The notes under the pieces are model-generated. The model was not told the DNA's origin. It did not search any database and worked only from the letters and a program-made list of their open reading frames with translations. Shown here piece by piece: positions 60,766 through 64,000 of a stretch of 64,000 nucleotides of DNA; position 1 is the first letter of the stretch, and the number at the start of each line of letters is the position of its first letter. The position numbers and the translations under genes were made by a program. This DNA comes from Bostrychus sinensis (taxonomy: Eukaryota > Chordata > Actinopteri > Gobiiformes > Eleotridae), in the NCBI GenBank assembly GCA_020698575.1, contig CM036239.1, forward strand, positions 11,059,263 to 11,123,262, in the 5' to 3' direction.

Positions 60766-61869
60766 ATGCAGTACAATGAATCTGTTTAAACTGGCCGTAA
60801 GTTCAAGACCATCTCCAGAGAAATTAGCCATTGGTATCACAGTATACCAACATGTCCATGACCTGCAACCAACACAACTGTGGCTATAAATGTGAACATT
60901 TACATGAGTAACAAGTACATATGTCATAGATGTCCTATTGCTTTAATATTTGTTACAAATTTGTATGCAGTTAAAACTACTGTCTATTTTTGTTTGATAT
61001 AATAAAGTTTAATAGTGGTGTTGTCCTGGTGGCGGTGGAACAATAGAAATACCACAGTACACACACGCAGTACACACAAAAACTCAGCTATAATATAATT
61101 ATACTGCAAGTCTCTCTTTTTTATTATTGTATTGTCTTGTTTGATTTATTGTGTACCCATACCTTGCCTTCCTTTGTTAATTGTTCTCATTCTCTCAAAC
61201 CGTCTTGTTTGTACAGCACTAAAAAGAACAAAAAACAAATAGATAAAATAAAGTTGTCTCTAAATAATCAGTAAATGAATTAGCTGTAAGTGATTCACAA
61301 ACCATTTCACACTAAATGGCTATAGAATTGAGAAAGCTGATTTTTGACAGTATTATTCTGGTATTTTGTGTGGGTTGAATGACAACAAATGAATCTAGAA
61401 GCCATGACTACTGCTGAATATTAAATCTATAGCTGCCTATTACATAACAGGCTGAATGAAATAACAAAATAATAAAAGGACTGTAAATTGAAGTCTTTAG
61501 TAGTTTTCATGGATGGATTTAGGTCCTGCATCCTTATCCTTCTATAGTCTTGTGTCAATAACATCTGAATACTGTGTGACTCATACCTTTCATAGGAATA
61601 TTCCACTTAAATAATGTCAATCATCACAAATTAATTTGATTTGCAACTCAGCATTGTATGTAAAAGCTAATAATCGTAAAGTAGGGCCATGTGAGTACAT
61701 CAGTATTTCATAAATAAGTTGCCTTTTTCCAAACAGGCAATAACATGAACACAAAATTATATATTGCAGAATCGTAGCTATACCTATATTCTTAATGATA
61801 CTGTTGTAAGCATAGATTTTTGTGACAAACTTTAAGCACATGTCTTTTGTTCATGTTGTTGGACACTAG
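60766..61869. other. Intergenic, no gene seen
   Basis: AT-rich sequence with short CA-rich runs near 61055-61075. No exon or nameable repeat. Confidence 0.5.
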
Positions 61870-62026
61870 GTTGGCACAGGTTTTGGTTCAGGATGTTCTG
61901 TCTCTGGGCCTATGCCGAGTCCCCTCAGGCTACTTCACCTACAGGCTCACCACTGAAAGAAAAGCCCTAGTAATAAAACAGGGATCAGAGTCAGATCCTG
62001 TCAGATCAGGGACTCGGCAAGTGTGA
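61870..62026 (+). other. Possible orphan terminal exon
   Basis: After a plausible acceptor (GTTGGACACTAG), an open frame of 52 codons reads LAQVLVQDVLSLGLCRVPSG, then YFTYRLTTERKALVIKQG, and stops at 62024. Codon use and the balanced amino-acid content look coding, but I do not recognise the family and see no upstream exon in the window. Confidence 0.25.
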
Positions 62027-62599
62027 ATGGAGGGGTTATGAGAATCTGGGTTGATTCATCACCAAAATCCTGCAGTTCCCTCCAAAGCTGACATTAAACA
62101 CTTAATCACTCTCAGAGGCTTTAGACAAAACCCAAGAGGAGCCTGTCTGTGTTTGTATGTGTGTGAATATTTAGCCACATTAGCTCCAAACTGTACCACA
62201 AAGAGATGGTTAAGCCGGAGTAAGAGGAATGAAAGCTCACGGTGGAAAAATAACACATTAAAAACTATACTTAAACTTTTAACAGTGCCCTTAAGTATCT
62301 CAGTCATAAAGCAGAGTGGGGTAAAGCCTCTGCTTTTTATTAAGAAGCTTTGAAAATGCAGACAAATTGCCTCTGCTATAGATTATTAGTCAGGTGTTTG
62401 AGTTTAAATATTAGAAGTGAGGAGCCAAAGTCCATTTCGTTCATTTTAAGAATGTGAACATCATGAAAGTTCATAATTTCTGACCTGAAATATTCTTTTT
62501 TTAAGTAATTTATTGTTTTGACATAACATCTCATGATATCAGAAGATAAGATCCATCACTCCGGTCATTAAAATATATGTTTATCTTGTTTGTCTATTA
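62027..62599. other. Intergenic, no gene seen
   Basis: No recognisable coding exon; the small ORFs on both strands lack content. Confidence 0.4.
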
Positions 62600-63006
62600 C
62601 AGTGGTTCCCAAAGTGGGGTCTGGGGCCCAATGAGGGTCTGCGAAGGTACTACAGAGGGGCCCCCAGAGGCTGGCTATTTTTCAGTAAAATTTCAGTTTC
62701 AATTAATTTTTTATTTCAGACACACGGAACATAAAAACAAATAAAACATACAAAAATATAAAAAAGACAATTAGTAAGTGCCTAAAAACATTAAGTACAT
62801 GGAAGAAAATCTAATTTGAAATGAATTACAGTTATATACTTGTTTTAAAATATTACTATAAACAAAGTTTAGCCAGTAGTCTGTGTTTTTGTAATATTTT
62901 TATAAAAAAAATATATGGAGAAAAACATGAACAGAGGGAGATTCTAAAGCCTGAGATTTTCGTAAATTTAAGGGGGAAACGGCAGTCTTGACTTTGGGAA
63001 TGGCTG
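62600..63006. mobile_element. hAT-type miniature element with perfect 8-bp duplication
   Basis: The left end CAGTGGTTCCCAAAGTGGGG and the right end, inverted, CAGCCATTCCCAAAGTC are flanked by identical GTCTATTA (62592-62599 and 63007-63014). Its length of 407 bp and lack of an ORF mark it as non-autonomous. Confidence 0.9.
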
Positions 63007-63604
63007 GTCTATTATAAAAATAACTCAAAAAGTACAGTAAAGGCTGGGTCAGTAATCAGCCAGACATTTTTGGGTGTGGATCTGGAACACCAGAAATACG
63101 TGTTTATCAAAAAGGACATGCATGCATAGACAGAAGCACTGCAGTAGCTCACAACATCACCTACAGACCAAAATCAAAATGCCCACCTGTGGCACTTTGT
63201 GAGTCTTGATATCGATGTGGTTCATTTGAGTTGATTGCAGTACACTGGATTTGTCCCACAGCCAGATCGTCGGCAAACACACAAACAGCCTGCTTATCAG
63301 TGCAAGGACAGCGCTTTTTTTTTTTTTTTTTTTTGTCTTTGTGTGTGGGTGGTATAGCGTACTTGTTTTTCTGGGGATAATTTGCTGTAGGCTCGTCATC
63401 TAAATGTTCAATTAGAGTCATTCACCAGCAGTGCACAGACTTAGAAATAGCATTCTCCCTAAGCAAAAAACACAGAGTACCCCTGCAGTGGGTAATTTGT
63501 AATTAATTTGTCCTTATATCAGCAATGGTTATCTGATCATTAGTATCAGACATTAATAAGTAATTTACTAAAGTGCATCTAAGTGAACTTACTTTACAGT
63601 ACTT
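63007..63604. other. Intergenic, no gene seen
   Basis: Contains a long T-run (63317-63334), which creates the spurious lysine-rich ORFs on the minus strand. Nothing else is recognised. Confidence 0.4.
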
Positions 63605-63965
63605 TACTAACACGTTGACGCGTTATTATCGTGTTAACACATTAATTAATTAACGCGCAAGTTGTGGGTCAATCACGAAAGAGCCAGTCTGTCTCTTTTG
63701 CTCTCTCTGTGACACCAGGCAGGGGGCGGGGCACGCATGACAGAAGAGTACAGAGACCCAATGTTCCTGACAGAGCAGACTTTTAGCTTCCTAACAGTGT
63801 TTGTTTAATGAAGATCGGCCCAGGACTCACTGAGATACAAACCACTAAAGTCCTACAACTGTTAATGATGTTAAATATAGCTTGTCAAATATACACGCGG
63901 CTGATTAATTAAAAAAATTACGCGATTAATCGTGATTAAAAAATTTGATTGTTGCCCAGCACAAA
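63605..63965. repeat. Miniature element with TTAACGCG / CGCGATTAATCG ends
   Basis: ACGCGTTATTATCGTGTTAA and ATTAATTAACGCGCAAG on the left, ACGCGATTAATCGTGATTAA and TTGTTGCCCAGCAC on the right. This wording is characteristic of a widespread fish miniature DNA element. The target duplication could not be fixed. The CAAAAAAAAGTAGTAG sequence to 64000 may belong to a second repeat. Confidence 0.55.
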
Positions 63966-64000
63966 AAAAAGTAGTAGTAAAAGTATTTCTTGACCTTGAT

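Noticed and set aside
63157..63421. Two overlapping Lys-rich minus-strand ORFs
   Set aside because: The lysines come from a T-run at 63317-63334; no coding signal elsewhere in the frames.
1..64000. CRISPR arrays, bacterial operons, ribosome binding sites, rRNA, tRNA or microRNA genes
   Set aside because: The sequence is eukaryotic. No direct-repeat/spacer array, tRNA cloverleaf or rRNA segment was noticed, apart from a tRNA-like SINE head and the retroelement primer site.

Overview
The window is vertebrate nuclear DNA, almost certainly from a ray-finned (teleost) fish. Its genes are intron-rich with GT-AG splicing, and the intergenic sequence is AT-rich. It carries fish-type repeats: L2-like LINE pieces, hAT-type miniature elements with 8-bp target duplications, and a Gmr1-like Ty3/gypsy retrotransposon. 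All identifications come from reading translations and splice sites by eye; no database search was run.

Layout. 1-7662: a decayed LINE on the minus strand, interrupted by a young LTR retrotransposon (1488-7657). 9445-11224 (+): occ1 (C12orf75-like). 13189-16712 (-): dclre1c (Artemis), tail-to-tail with occ1. 17506-17970 (+): meig1, head-to-head with dclre1c across a compact promoter that holds a candidate RFX X-box. 17990-21367: three hAT-type elements. 23583-24227 (+): tmem243, convergent with dmtf1 (26455-30648, -). 32284-35366 (+): cwf19l1, head-to-head with dmtf1. 36175-40910 (-): a cd9-type tetraspanin, with a second possible first coding exon at 43617-43685. 41.9-47.7 kb: LINE remnants and simple repeats. 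48009-55196 (+): a C12orf56 homologue with 14 coding exons, one of only 16 nt. 55.2-64 kb: repeats (LINE 3' end, SINE-like, hAT) and two weak orphan exons, with no gene I can name.

The genes do not form one pathway. They cover double-strand-break repair (Artemis), spermatid/cilium-linked biology (MEIG1), a Myb-like transcription factor (DMTF1), RNA processing (CWF19L1), a membrane organiser (CD9) and three poorly understood proteins (OCC1, TMEM243, C12orf56). The dclre1c/meig1 and dmtf1/tmem243 pairings match the known human neighbourhoods in orientation. Every coding exon chain given was checked for splice sites and a continuous frame.

The most notable items are the Gmr1-like element with integrase upstream of reverse transcriptase, the alternative cd9 first exon, the 16-nt microexon, the X-box beside meig1, a transposon replacing the meig1 3' UTR, and an unnamed miniature-element family with three copies, all within introns.
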